This document shows positions 43,054-50,249 of a DNA stretch of 64,000 nucleotides, piece after piece. Under the pieces are notes generated by a model. It made no database searches and had not been told where the DNA came from. It was given only the letters and a program-made list of their open reading frames with translations. A program made the translations under genes and the position numbers. Position 1 is the stretch's first letter, and each line of letters opens with the position of its first letter. The DNA comes from Streptomyces avidinii (GTDB lineage: Bacteria > Actinomycetota > Actinomycetes > Streptomycetales > Streptomycetaceae). The stretch spans positions 1 to 64,000 of the forward strand of contig NZ_BMVL01000019.1 in the NCBI RefSeq assembly GCF_014650695.1. Direction: 5' to 3'.

Positions 43054-44364
43054 ATGGCGGACATCGGTGGCGGGAGCAGGGGCGCGGTCGGAATCGGGGT
43101 CGGGCCGTACGCGGAGCTGACCTTCGACTCCGAAGGGGACGTGGACCGGGCGACGCAGGGGACGGTATCCCGGATGGAGGCCACGGACCTGCTGGTCTTC
43201 GCACACGGCTGGAACAGCGACCGGTCCACGGCGACGCGGCTCTACGACCGGTTCTTCGCCCCCTTCCCCGGGCTGGTGGGGTCGGGGGTGCGGCTGGGGT
43301 ACGTGGGTGTCGTATGGCCCGCGATGCGGTTCTCCGACGAGCCGATACCCGACTTCGACGCACCCGGCCTACTGGCTGCACCCGGCTTCGGTACGGCCCT
43401 GGACCCCGTCACCCGGCGAGCCCTCGCGGAGTTCTGGCCGGAGCGGCGCGCCGAGCTGGACCGGGTGGCGGAACTGCTGGAGGAGCGGCCCGACTCGGCG
43501 TCGGCCTTCATGGAGTTCGGCGCCCTGGTGCGCGAGTTGGCGGGGGTGGACGCGGTCCCCGCCGCGGTCGCCCCGTCGGTACCGGCGATCTTCACCGACG
43601 ATGTGCTGGAGGTGTGCCGGGCCCTGTCCGCCGCGCTGCTCCGGGCGGGCGCACCGGCACCGGCGGACCCGGCCGGGCCCGGCCTGACCCTCGGCGGCGG
43701 GCTGCGCGGCCTGTGGGGCGGCGCCAAGGAGCTGTTGCGGCAAGCGGCCTACTACAAGATGAAGAAGCGGGCGGGCGTGGTCGGCGAACGCGGACTCGGC
43801 CCGGTGCTGACGGAGCTGGCGGCCGCCCGCCCGGCGCTGCGGTTCCACCTGATCGGGCACAGCTTCGGCGCGCGGGTGGTGTCCTTCTCGCTGCGCGCGG
43901 TGCCGGACCGGGCCCGGTACGTGAAGTCCGTGACCCTGCTCCAGGGGGCCTTCTCCCACTACGCCTTCGCCGACCGGCTGCCGCACGACAAGAGCAGTGG
44001 CGGCGCCCTGCGCGGCCTCCAGCGCCGGGTCGACGGACCAGTGGTCGCCTGCCATTCCCCGCACGACTCGGCCCTCAAGGTCTTCTACCCGCTGGCCTCC
44101 CGGATGGCAGGCGATTCGGCCGGACTCCTGGGTTTCGACGAGCGGTGGGGCGCCATCGGGCACGACGGGGTCCGGGCGATCCCGGGTGCGCCCCGGCTGA
44201 GCCTCGAAACGGCGCTGCGCGAGGGGGTGCCCGCAGCCGGTTGCGTCAGTGTGGACGCGGGCTCCGTGGTGCGGCGCGGCGGCGCCCCGTCGGGGGCGCA
44301 CAGCGATATCTGCCACGAGGAACTGGCCCGAGTGGTGGTGACCGCGGGGCGCATGGGGCGCTGA
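43054..44364 (+). CDS. Alpha/beta-hydrolase-fold protein (serine hydrolase)
   Basis: A 436-residue protein with the serine hydrolase nucleophile elbow FHLIGHSFGARVVSF at about residue 270. A preceding oxyanion-type strand reads TDLLVFAHGWNSDRSTATRL near residue 50. A catalytic His is likely in DICHEELARVV or GAHSD near the end. It is like lipase-type DUF900 relatives. GGAGGGGGAC before the ATG at 43054 decides this start over GTG 43039. No signal peptide. The substrate is unknown. The gap to the next gene is 95 bases. Confidence 0.75.
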   Translation: MADIGGGSRGAVGIGVGPYAELTFDSEGDVDRATQGTVSRMEATDLLVFAHGWNSDRSTATRLYDRFFAPFPGLVGSGVRLGYVGVVWPAMRFSDEPIPDFDAPGLLAAPGFGTALDPVTRRALAEFWPERRAELDRVAELLEERPDSASAFMEFGALVRELAGVDAVPAAVAPSVPAIFTDDVLEVCRALSAALLRAGAPAPADPAGPGLTLGGGLRGLWGGAKELLRQAAYYKMKKRAGVVGERGLGPVLTELAAARPALRFHLIGHSFGARVVSFSLRAVPDRARYVKSVTLLQGAFSHYAFADRLPHDKSSGGALRGLQRRVDGPVVACHSPHDSALKVFYPLASRMAGDSAGLLGFDERWGAIGHDGVRAIPGAPRLSLETALREGVPAAGCVSVDAGSVVRRGGAPSGAHSDICHEELARVVVTAGRMGR

Positions 44365-44459
44365 GTTCTGGCCATGTGCCACCCGCACGCCTCGACCGCC
44401 CCCGCATGCGCCCGCCTCCGACCGGGCATGTTGGGCACATCGGCGGAGGTGATGGTGTG

Positions 44460-45041
44460 ATGGCGGGATTCCGGAGTCTGGCCTACCAGGTGCGCGACGC
44501 GCGCAATGACCGGGCCTTGCGGCGCCATTCGCTGCGCCGCTGCCTGGAGCGCTTCGCGCCCTACGGGCACCGGGCCACGTGGTGGCACCTGTGCGACCGG
44601 CACGGGATCGCCCCCGAGGACCGGGGGGCCGATCCACTGCGGCTCGTGGCCGCGCTGGAGGAGCTGGAGGACGCGCGGGCGGTCTGGCTGGAGTACGAGC
44701 GGCAGTTCGCGGAACGCCGCCGGCGCGAGAAGCACCACGGAGTGCGCCGCCCGGAGTGGGCCTGGGGCGGGAGCGGGGACGCGGTGGTGCGGTGCGCGGA
44801 TCCGGGGGTGCGGCCGGAGGGAACCCTGGGCGAGGTGCTGCGCAGGCTGGTGCGGGCGCTGGAGTCGGAGCCGGGGACGGCGTGCCCGGTCTGCGGGGAC
44901 ACCGAACTGCACTGGCCGGAGGTGGCTCCGGTCGGCCCCTGGGTGGGGGCGCTGGCCTGGGACGGGCCGGTGTGCGCGGGCTGCGGGATCGTGGTGCCCA
45001 GACCGGCCCTACTGGACCTCCCGACGGCGGGAGCCGCGTGA
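44460..45041 (+). CDS. Uncharacterised protein with C-terminal zinc-ribbon pairs
   Basis: A 193-residue protein. The N-terminal half is Arg-rich and helical (RSLAYQVRDARNDRALRRHS; AVWLEYERQFAERRRREKHH). The C-terminal part has CPVCGDTELHW and CAGCGIVVPRPALLD, two CxxC pairs that probably bind one zinc. GTG at 44457 and ATG at 44460 follow GGCGGAGG; both fit. Its stop overlaps the next GTG by 4 bases. No recognised family. The Arg-rich helix plus zinc ribbon suggests nucleic acid binding, but that is inference. Confidence 0.65.
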   Translation: MAGFRSLAYQVRDARNDRALRRHSLRRCLERFAPYGHRATWWHLCDRHGIAPEDRGADPLRLVAALEELEDARAVWLEYERQFAERRRREKHHGVRRPEWAWGGSGDAVVRCADPGVRPEGTLGEVLRRLVRALESEPGTACPVCGDTELHWPEVAPVGPWVGALAWDGPVCAGCGIVVPRPALLDLPTAGAA

Positions 45042-45853
45042 GAACCACGGTGTCGGTGTCGTTGAACGGCTCGCGGAGCGCCACCGGCGGCCCGGCCGTG
45101 CCGATGTCGCCGGAGGCGCTGGCCGAGTCGGCGCTCGCGGCCGTCGCCGCCGGGGCCGGCGAGGTGCTGGTGCACCCGCGCGCCCCGTGCGGGCGCGAAA
45201 GCCTCTCGCCGCGGGTGGTCGGGCCGGTACTGGAGGTGCTGCGCCGCGCGGGGGTCGGCGTAGCACTCTCGGTGACGGCGAGCACCGCGGCCGAGCCCGA
45301 TCCGGCCGGGCGGCTGGAGCGGGTGGCCTCGTGGACGGTGCTGCCGGACCGGACCGTGGTGGACTTCGGGCAGCCTGGGGCCACCGGGCTGGCGGAGGCC
45401 CTACTGGCACGGGGCGTCGCCGTGGACGCGGTGGTGCCGCTGGGCGGTACGGCCGGGCCGGAGCCGCTGGCGCGGTTCCTGGCCTGGCCGGTGCGCGAGC
45501 CGGGGCGGGTCCGGCTCTCGGCCGAACTTGCGGCGGGCGATCCGGCTCTGGTGGCTGGGCTCCGCGGGCTGCCGCCGGTCCCGGTGCTGCTGTACGGGCG
45601 GGACGCGGCCGCCTGGCCGGTGCTGCGGCTCGCCGCACGGTGCGGGACGGACGTGCGGACCGGCGCAGGGGATGTGACGCACCTGCCCGACGGGCGGCCG
45701 GCGCGGTCGAACGCCGAACTGGTGTCGGCGGCGCGGGATCTGCTGGCGGAGGCCCGGGGCGTACCGACGGAGGAGCGGGGCCTGCCGGTCGAGGAGCGGG
45801 GCCTGCCGGCGGAGGCGCCGGTCAGGACACCCCCTAGAGCCGCGAGCCGCTGA
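45038..45853 (+). CDS. Divergent BKACE (3-keto-5-aminohexanoate cleavage) family protein
   Basis: A 271-residue protein resembling the BKACE (DUF849) family. Those enzymes split a beta-keto acid with acetyl-CoA on a zinc site. The N-terminal strand and turn are TVSVSLNGSRSATGGPAVPM, and the zinc motif region is AGEVLVHPRAPCGRESLSP. In the usual motif (HxHPRD) the first His would bind zinc; here it is Leu, and the Asp after Arg is Ala, so activity is doubtful. The C-terminus carries two ERGLP units (PTEERGLPVEERGLPAE). It is coupled to the zinc-ribbon gene by a GTGA overlap. Its end overlaps soxR tail to tail by 20 bases. Confidence 0.6.
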   Translation: MRTTVSVSLNGSRSATGGPAVPMSPEALAESALAAVAAGAGEVLVHPRAPCGRESLSPRVVGPVLEVLRRAGVGVALSVTASTAAEPDPAGRLERVASWTVLPDRTVVDFGQPGATGLAEALLARGVAVDAVVPLGGTAGPEPLARFLAWPVREPGRVRLSAELAAGDPALVAGLRGLPPVPVLLYGRDAAAWPVLRLAARCGTDVRTGAGDVTHLPDGRPARSNAELVSAARDLLAEARGVPTEERGLPVEERGLPAEAPVRTPPRAASR

Positions 45854-46277
45854 GGCGCTCGCCGAAGGCGTCGTCCGGGTTGGACAGCGCGCAGGTCTCC
45901 ATGGACAGGCAGCCACAGCCGATGCAGTCCGTCAGATGGTCGCGCAGCCGGCCGAGTCGGGTGATGCGCTCGTCGAGTTCGGCGCGCCAGGCCTCGGAGA
46001 GGCGGGCCCAGTCCTCGCGGTTGGGGGTGCGCTCCTCGGGGAGCCGGGCGAGCGCCTCGCGAATGCTGGCCAGCGGGATGCCCACGCGCTGAGCGGCGCG
46101 GACGAAGGCCACACGGCGCAGGGCGTCACGGGTGTAGCGGCGCTGGTTGCCGGAGGTGCGGCGGCTGCTGATCAGGCCCTTGGCCTCGTAGAAGTGGAGC
46201 GCGGAGACGGCCGCGCCGCTGCGGGCGGACAGCTGGCCGACGGTGAGCTCGTGGATTTTCTCGGGAATCTGCGGCAC
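45834..46277 (-). CDS. soxR: Redox-sensitive activator SoxR (MerR family)
   Basis: A 147-residue MerR-family sensor. The N-terminal winged helix is LTVGQLSARSGAAVSALHFY followed by EAKGLISSRRTSGNQRRYTRD. The C-terminal cysteine cluster CIGCGCLSMETC (residues about 122-133) holds a [2Fe-2S] centre. In Streptomyces SoxR responds to endogenous redox-active metabolites such as actinorhodin and activates a few target genes; this role is family knowledge. A GTG at 46277 gives the usual N-terminus; longer starts would enter the MaoC promoter. It is divergent from the MaoC gene (106 bases apart). I did not find a clear sox box by eye. Confidence 0.93.
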   Translation of the reverse strand: MPQIPEKIHELTVGQLSARSGAAVSALHFYEAKGLISSRRTSGNQRRYTRDALRRVAFVRAAQRVGIPLASIREALARLPEERTPNREDWARLSEAWRAELDERITRLGRLRDHLTDCIGCGCLSMETCALSNPDDAFGERLSGSRL

Positions 46278-46302
46278 CCGGTCGAGCGTAGTCGGAGGTC
46301 CG

Positions 46303-46345
46303 TTGACATACGCATGTGGGCCCCAGCATGCTGAGCAAGCGCTTA
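46303..46345 (+). promoter_or_regulatory. MaoC promoter with TetR operator B (copy 1)
   Basis: TTGACA (46303-46308) is a good -35; CATGCT (46327-46332, 18-base spacer) is a weak -10. Directly on top of the expected start point lies TGAGCAAGCGCTTA (46332-46345), identical over all 14 bases to a site before the tetR gene downstream (47545-47558). A repressor here would block the MaoC gene. Confidence 0.65.
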
Positions 46346-46383
46346 TTCGTCCGTCAGTCGTCTGCGAGAGACAGGAACAGGGC

Positions 46384-46845
46384 ATGGCCGAGCCGAGGGT
46401 CTTCACGTCCGCCGAGGAACTGCACGCCGGGACCGGCGAACCGCTCGGCCCCAGCGAGTGGCTGGAGGTGGACCAGAAGCGCATCGACCTCTTCGCGGAC
46501 GCCACCGGCGATCACCAGTGGATCCATGTGGACCCGGAGCGCGCGGCGGGCGGACCCTTCGGTTCCACGATCGCGCACGGCTATCTGACGCTGTCCCTGC
46601 TGCCCAGCCTGGTACCGCAGATCATGCGGGTGGAGGGCATGCGGATGGGCCTCAACTACGGGACGAACAAGGTGCGTTTCCCGGCTCCGGTGCCCGTCGG
46701 TTCGCGGCTGCGCGCGACCGCCGTGATCACGGAGGTCGCGGAGGCGGGCGGCGGCGTGCAGGTCACGGCCACGGTGACGGTCGAGCGGGAGGGCGGCGAC
46801 AAGCCGGTCTGCGTGGCGGAGTCGGTGTCGCGCTACTACTTCTGA
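46384..46845 (+). CDS. MaoC family (R)-specific enoyl-CoA hydratase/dehydratase
   Basis: A 153-residue single hot-dog MaoC-like protein. The catalytic hydratase-2 motif is FADATGDHQWIHVDPERAAG (Asp and His), followed by GPFGSTIAHGYLTLSLLPSL. The rest is typical (MGLNYGTNKVRFPAPVPVGS, KPVCVAESVSRYYF). It probably hydrates enoyl-CoA esters in fatty-acid or side-chain breakdown. ATG at 46384 is the first credible start. It faces soxR on the other side and a TetR gene with the same operator motif converges on it (16 bases between stops). Confidence 0.9.
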   Translation: MAEPRVFTSAEELHAGTGEPLGPSEWLEVDQKRIDLFADATGDHQWIHVDPERAAGGPFGSTIAHGYLTLSLLPSLVPQIMRVEGMRMGLNYGTNKVRFPAPVPVGSRLRATAVITEVAEAGGGVQVTATVTVEREGGDKPVCVAESVSRYYF

Positions 46846-46861
46846 AGCCCGTCCGTCCGCA

Positions 46862-47497
46862 CTACCGCGCGGGGGCCGGCCGTGCGGCCACCATGCGGAG
46901 CACGAGGTCGGCGTAGAGCCCGCCGACCTCGTCGGGCGTGCGCTGCCCGGCCACGTTGAACCAGCGTGCCACGTCGATGCACAGGGACAGTACGGCGAGC
47001 GTGGTGCCCGGCAGGTCGGGGACGTCGAACTCCCCCGCGGCCACACCGTCGGCCAGGATGCGGCGCACGGCGGCGTCGCTCTGCCGGCGCAGCTCCACGA
47101 TCTCGGCGCGGTGCTCGGGGGCGAGGGCGTCGAGCTCGTACTGGACCACGCGCGCGGTGGTGTGGTGCGCCGCGTGCCACCGCACGAAGGACCGCACGGC
47201 GGCGTCGAGCCGGTCGGCGGGGCTGCCGGGGCCGTCGGCGGAGGTGGTCAGGATCTCCAGCGCCTTGTCGTGGCCGATCCGGCTGATCCGGTGGAGCAGC
47301 TCTTCCTTGGTCTTGTAGTGGATGTAGAGCGCGGCCGGGCTCATACCGGCACGCCCTGCAATGTCACGTGTGGTGGTGGCGTGGTACCCGCGCTCGGCGA
47401 AGGCCTCGACGGCGGCGACGAGCAGCCGTCGCGCGGCGTCGGGGGTGACCTCGGACCACGGCCGGTAGCCGTCGACCGCATCCTCCGCGCTGCCCAT
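46862..47497 (-). CDS. TetR family transcriptional regulator (regulon B)
   Basis: A 211-residue TetR regulator with the HTH at about residues 22-62 (VEAFAERGYHATTTRDIAGRAGMSPAALYIHYKTKEELL). ATG at 47497 with GGGTGAG upstream is preferred over GTG 47515. The effector domain is of the KstR/FadR-like type. The exact 14-mer TGAGCAAGCGCTTA occurs 48 bases before its start and before the adjacent MaoC gene. Autorepression and control of MaoC are inferred. Confidence 0.88.
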   Translation of the reverse strand: MGSAEDAVDGYRPWSEVTPDAARRLLVAAVEAFAERGYHATTTRDIAGRAGMSPAALYIHYKTKEELLHRISRIGHDKALEILTTSADGPGSPADRLDAAVRSFVRWHAAHHTTARVVQYELDALAPEHRAEIVELRRQSDAAVRRILADGVAAGEFDVPDLPGTTLAVLSLCIDVARWFNVAGQRTPDEVGGLYADLVLRMVAARPAPAR

Positions 47498-47544
47498 CGC
47501 CCACTCACCCTTCACCGTACGGAAGGCAACACCCTACCGGAGGG

Positions 47545-47558
47545 TGAGCAAGCGCTTA
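47545..47558. promoter_or_regulatory. Candidate TetR operator B (copy 2)
   Basis: TGAGCAAGCGCTTA, with palindromic core AAGCGCTT, identical to 46332-46345. Read leftwards, TAGGGT (complement of 47536-47541) could be the -10 of the tetR gene, which puts this operator over the -35 region. Confidence 0.65.
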
Positions 47559-47591
47559 GCCTTGTCGGGCGCGCGCCGTCCGCCGGGGCGG

Positions 47592-47879
47592 CTACTTCGG
47601 CGCGAAGGGGTCGTACTCGGCCATGATCTTCTCCATCCTGGCCTGATCCACCCGACTGACGATCTGAGTGACCTCCTGACGGTCGCGGACCACCTTGGCG
47701 AGGGTGAAGGCGGAGGTGGTGAGGTACAGGACCGCGATGCCCAGGAAGGCGCGGACCCAGCCGTCGACCTCCAGGTTGTAGATCCCCACGGCCACGGCGC
47801 CGATGGCGATGCCGAAGGAGGCGACGGCCTGGCCGTAGTACGCCCCCGTGCTCTGCTGCTTGACCGGTGTCTCGTTCAT
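47592..47879 (-). CDS. YiaA/YiaB-type small membrane protein
   Basis: A 95-residue protein with two membrane helices (about residues 14-32, QAVASFGIAIGAVAVGIY, and 38-56, WVRAFLGIAVLYLTTSAF), typical of the YiaAB domain. The C-terminal 30 residues are soluble and charged (KVVRDRQEVTQIVSRVDQAR). Starts at ATG 47879; GTG or ATG further upstream would cross a Pro-rich stretch. Function unknown. Three 13-base repeats and a hairpin lie upstream. Confidence 0.8.
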   Translation of the reverse strand: MNETPVKQQSTGAYYGQAVASFGIAIGAVAVGIYNLEVDGWVRAFLGIAVLYLTTSAFTLAKVVRDRQEVTQIVSRVDQARMEKIMAEYDPFAPK

Positions 47880-47920
47880 GGGTCGAGGATCGGTCGGACC
47901 GGCACGGAGCACATCCGCAC

Positions 47921-47989
47921 GCGTACTCATCCCTCGTACTCATCCCGCGTACTCATCCCGCAGTGCTCATGCGGGATGAGCACTGCGGG
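47921..47989. repeat. 13-bp tandem repeat plus 14-bp hairpin
   Basis: Three consecutive copies of the unit [GT]CGTACTCATCCC (47921-47933, 47934-47946, 47947-47959) and a degenerate fourth lead into a perfect 14-bp inverted repeat: CCCGCAGTGCTCAT (47957-47970), 5-base loop, ATGAGCACTGCGGG (47976-47989). The hairpin probably ends the leftward acyl-CoA dehydrogenase transcript; the repeats lie upstream of the YiaAB gene. Confidence 0.85.
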
Positions 47990-48014
47990 CACTCATGCCC
48001 GTGCCCAATCATGC

Positions 48015-49166
48015 TCAGAAGGCCGAAACCCCGGTGCGGGCGCGGCCGATGAGCAGCTTCTGGATCTGGCTGGTGCCCTCGTACAGGGTCATCACGCGGG
48101 CGTCGCGCAGCAGCTTGCCCGCCGGGTACTCGTCGATGTAGCCGTACCCGCCGTGCACCTGGAGGGCGTTGCTCGCGGCGCGCACGGCGGCCTCGGAGGC
48201 GAAGAGCTTGGCGGTGGAGGACTCGGTGGCGAAGGGCTGCCCGCGGTCGATGAGGTCGGCGACCCGCCAGGTGAGCAGCCGGGCGGCGTCCACGTCGACC
48301 GAGATGTCCGCGATGAGCTCCTGGACCAGCTGGTGGTGGGCTATCGGCTTGCCGAACTGCTCGCGCCGGGCAGCGTACGAGAGCGCCGCGTCCAGGGCCG
48401 CCTGCGCGATGCCGACGCAGCCGGCGGCGACCGACATCCGGCCCTTGGCGAGGGCGGACATGGCGACGGAGAAGCCCTTGCCCTCGGGGCCGATCATCGC
48501 GGAGGCGGGCACGCGGACGCCGTCGAGGACGAGTTCGGCGGTGGCCTGACCGCGCAGGCCGAGCTTGCCGTGGATCTCACGGCGGGTCAGGCCCGGGGTG
48601 TCGGTGGGCACGAGGAAGGCGGAGACCCCGCGATGGCCGGGCTCGTCGCCGGTACGGGCGAAGAGCAGCACCACGTCGGCCCATGTGCCGTTGGTGATGA
48701 ACATCTTGCTGCCGTCGAGGACGTACGCGTCCCCCTCGCGAACGGCGCGGGTGGTGAGGCTGCCGGCGTCGGAGCCGGTGCCGGGCTCGGTCAGTCCGAA
48801 GCAGCCGAGGGCGTCGCCCGAGCAGAGGCGGGGCAGCCAGGCGTGCTTCTGGTCCTCGGTTCCCCAGGCGGCGATGGTCTTGGCGACCAGGCCGAGGGAG
48901 ACGGAGACGATCCCGCGCACGGCCGAGTCGCCGCGTCCGAGCTCCTCGGTGACCAGGACGTAGGCGAGGTGGTCGCCGCCGGAGCCGCCGTACTCCTCGG
49001 GGACGGTCAGCCCGAGGAAGCCGAGCGCGCCCAGCTTCTTCACGATGGCCCGGTCGACGCTTTCGGCGCGGTCCCACTCGGCGGTGTACGGGACGACCTC
49101 GCGCTCGGTGAAATCGCGGGCGAGCCGGCGGACTGCGGTCTGCTCCTCGCTCAGCTCCATATTCAC
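48015..49166 (-). CDS. Acyl-CoA dehydrogenase (regulon C)
   Basis: A 383-residue acyl-CoA dehydrogenase of the short/medium-chain type. FAD/substrate loop: GCFGLTEPGTGSDAGSLTTR. YVLDGSKMFITNGTWADV follows, then RREQFGKPIAHHQLVQELIA and the catalytic Glu in LRDARVMTLYEGTSQIQKLL (the YEGT Glu of short-chain and isovaleryl-type enzymes). GGAGG with a 6-base spacing points to the GTG at 49166. It is divergent from a tetR gene; a near-palindromic operator lies between them. Confidence 0.93.
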   Translation of the reverse strand: MNMELSEEQTAVRRLARDFTEREVVPYTAEWDRAESVDRAIVKKLGALGFLGLTVPEEYGGSGGDHLAYVLVTEELGRGDSAVRGIVSVSLGLVAKTIAAWGTEDQKHAWLPRLCSGDALGCFGLTEPGTGSDAGSLTTRAVREGDAYVLDGSKMFITNGTWADVVLLFARTGDEPGHRGVSAFLVPTDTPGLTRREIHGKLGLRGQATAELVLDGVRVPASAMIGPEGKGFSVAMSALAKGRMSVAAGCVGIAQAALDAALSYAARREQFGKPIAHHQLVQELIADISVDVDAARLLTWRVADLIDRGQPFATESSTAKLFASEAAVRAASNALQVHGGYGYIDEYPAGKLLRDARVMTLYEGTSQIQKLLIGRARTGVSAF

Positions 49167-49198
49167 CGGGCACCTCCGGGGGCGGGATCGGCACCTTT

Positions 49199-49216
49199 AA
49201 CTAGCACCGGTAGTTT
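49199..49216. promoter_or_regulatory. Candidate TetR operator C (copy 1)
   Basis: AACTAGCACCGGTAGTTT has inverted AACTA/TAGTT ends. It lies in the 78-base gap between the acyl-CoA dehydrogenase and tetR starts and overlaps the -35 position for tetR, whose likely -10 is TACTAT (49232-49237). The same 18-mer with one change occurs at 52900-52917 before the aldehyde dehydrogenase gene. Confidence 0.7.
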
Positions 49217-49244
49217 ATGGCGGGCAGGCCCTACTATGTGGCGC

Positions 49245-49886
49245 ATGGCCAGACCGCGCAAGCCCCTTCTCAGCCGGGACCGGATCGTCGAGGTGGCCGG
49301 CGCCCTCGTGGACGCCGAGGGGCTGGAGGCGGTGTCGACGCGGCGGCTGGCGGCCGCGCTCGGGGTCAGCGGGCCCTCGCTCTACAACCACTTCCGCACC
49401 AAGGACGAGATCCTGGACGCGGTGGCGGACTCGGTGAGCGCACGGGTCGACCTGTCTATGTTCGACGGCGGCCAGGACTGGCGGGGGGCCCTGCACGCGT
49501 GGGCGCATTCGTACCGGGACGCCCTGGCGGACCACCCGAACATCGTGCCGGTCCTGGCGCGCGGGCCGGGCCGCCGGCCGGCCGGGCTGCGGCTGGCGGA
49601 CGCAGTGTTCGGGGCGATGACGGAGGCCGGGTGGTCACCGGCGCAGGCGACCCGGATCGGCGCACTGATGCGGTACTTCATCCTGGGCTCGGCGGTGGCC
49701 TCCTTCGCCCGGGGTTTCGTGGACGACCGGGCGGCGTACGACCCGGCGGACTACCCGCACCTGGGCCAGGCCCACCTGCTGGCGGAGCGCGGGCGGGAGG
49801 TGGACGAGGGCGCCTTCGAGACGGGCCTGGCGGCGTTGCTGGACGGGCTGGCCCTGCAGTACGAGGCGCTGAAGGGGACGGTTTGA
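49245..49886 (+). CDS. TetR family transcriptional regulator (regulon C)
   Basis: A 213-residue TetR regulator with the HTH at residues 9-50 (SRDRIVEVAGALVDAEGLEA, then VSTRRLAAALGVSGPSLYNHF). The C-terminal part resembles TetR_C-type domains (DHPNIVPVLARGPGRRPAGL). There is no ribosome site. The -10-like TACTAT ends 7 bases before the ATG, so the mRNA is probably leaderless. The AACTA...TAGTT operator lies in its promoter. I infer control of the divergent acyl-CoA dehydrogenase and of the downstream aldehyde/alcohol dehydrogenase cluster. Confidence 0.87.
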   Translation: MARPRKPLLSRDRIVEVAGALVDAEGLEAVSTRRLAAALGVSGPSLYNHFRTKDEILDAVADSVSARVDLSMFDGGQDWRGALHAWAHSYRDALADHPNIVPVLARGPGRRPAGLRLADAVFGAMTEAGWSPAQATRIGALMRYFILGSAVASFARGFVDDRAAYDPADYPHLGQAHLLAERGREVDEGAFETGLAALLDGLALQYEALKGTV

Positions 49887-50249
49887 CGCTCGGGGACACC
49901 GACTTGATCACCGCGGTGCGCGCCGACGACGCGGCGCGGGTCCGCACCCTGCTGCAGGCGGCGGCCGATCAGGCCGCTCCGGACACGCTCGGCGCGGAAG
50001 CACTCGGCGCGGAAGCGCTCGGCGCGGACGGCCTGTCGGCGCTGGACATCGCGGCGGCCCGCGGGTCGTATCCGGTGGTCGAGGCCCTGCACAGCCACGG
50101 GGTGCGGCTCGACCGCGTCGGCCCCGACGGCCGGACCCCGCTGCTGCGCGCGGTCGACGCCGGGGCCTACGCGGTCACCGCCCGGCCACTGGTCCCTCCA
50201 CGACGCGCACCGGCACCTGCGGCTGCGCCAGGCGGCGGGCACCCCCTAG
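49883..50249 (+). pseudogene. Ankyrin-repeat protein gene, internally truncated
   Basis: Reading from TTG 49883 (overlapping the tetR stop) gives TLGDTDLITAVRADDAARVR, then three LGAE[A/D] units from a 15-base repeat. Ankyrin repeats follow: DGLSALDIAAARGSYPVVEAL and VGPDGRTPLLRAVDAGAY. After about 50180 this frame turns to Pro/Ala filler, while the +1 frame reads GHWSLHDAHRHLRLRQAAGT then P and a stop at 50247-50249. That is the kind of ending I expect for this protein type. The two halves are out of frame and the middle seems lost, so I call it a broken gene. Its end touches the convergent alcohol dehydrogenase gene. Confidence 0.5.
49987..50031. repeat. 15-bp tandem repeat, three copies
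   Basis: Three consecutive 15-base units (CTCGGCGCGGA-AGCA, -AGCG and -CGGC) encode LGAEA, LGAEA and LGADG within the broken ankyrin gene. Confidence 0.75.

Noticed and set aside
46261-46383. SoxR box between soxR and MaoC genes
   Set aside because: I could not find the CCTCAAG...CTTGAGG pattern.
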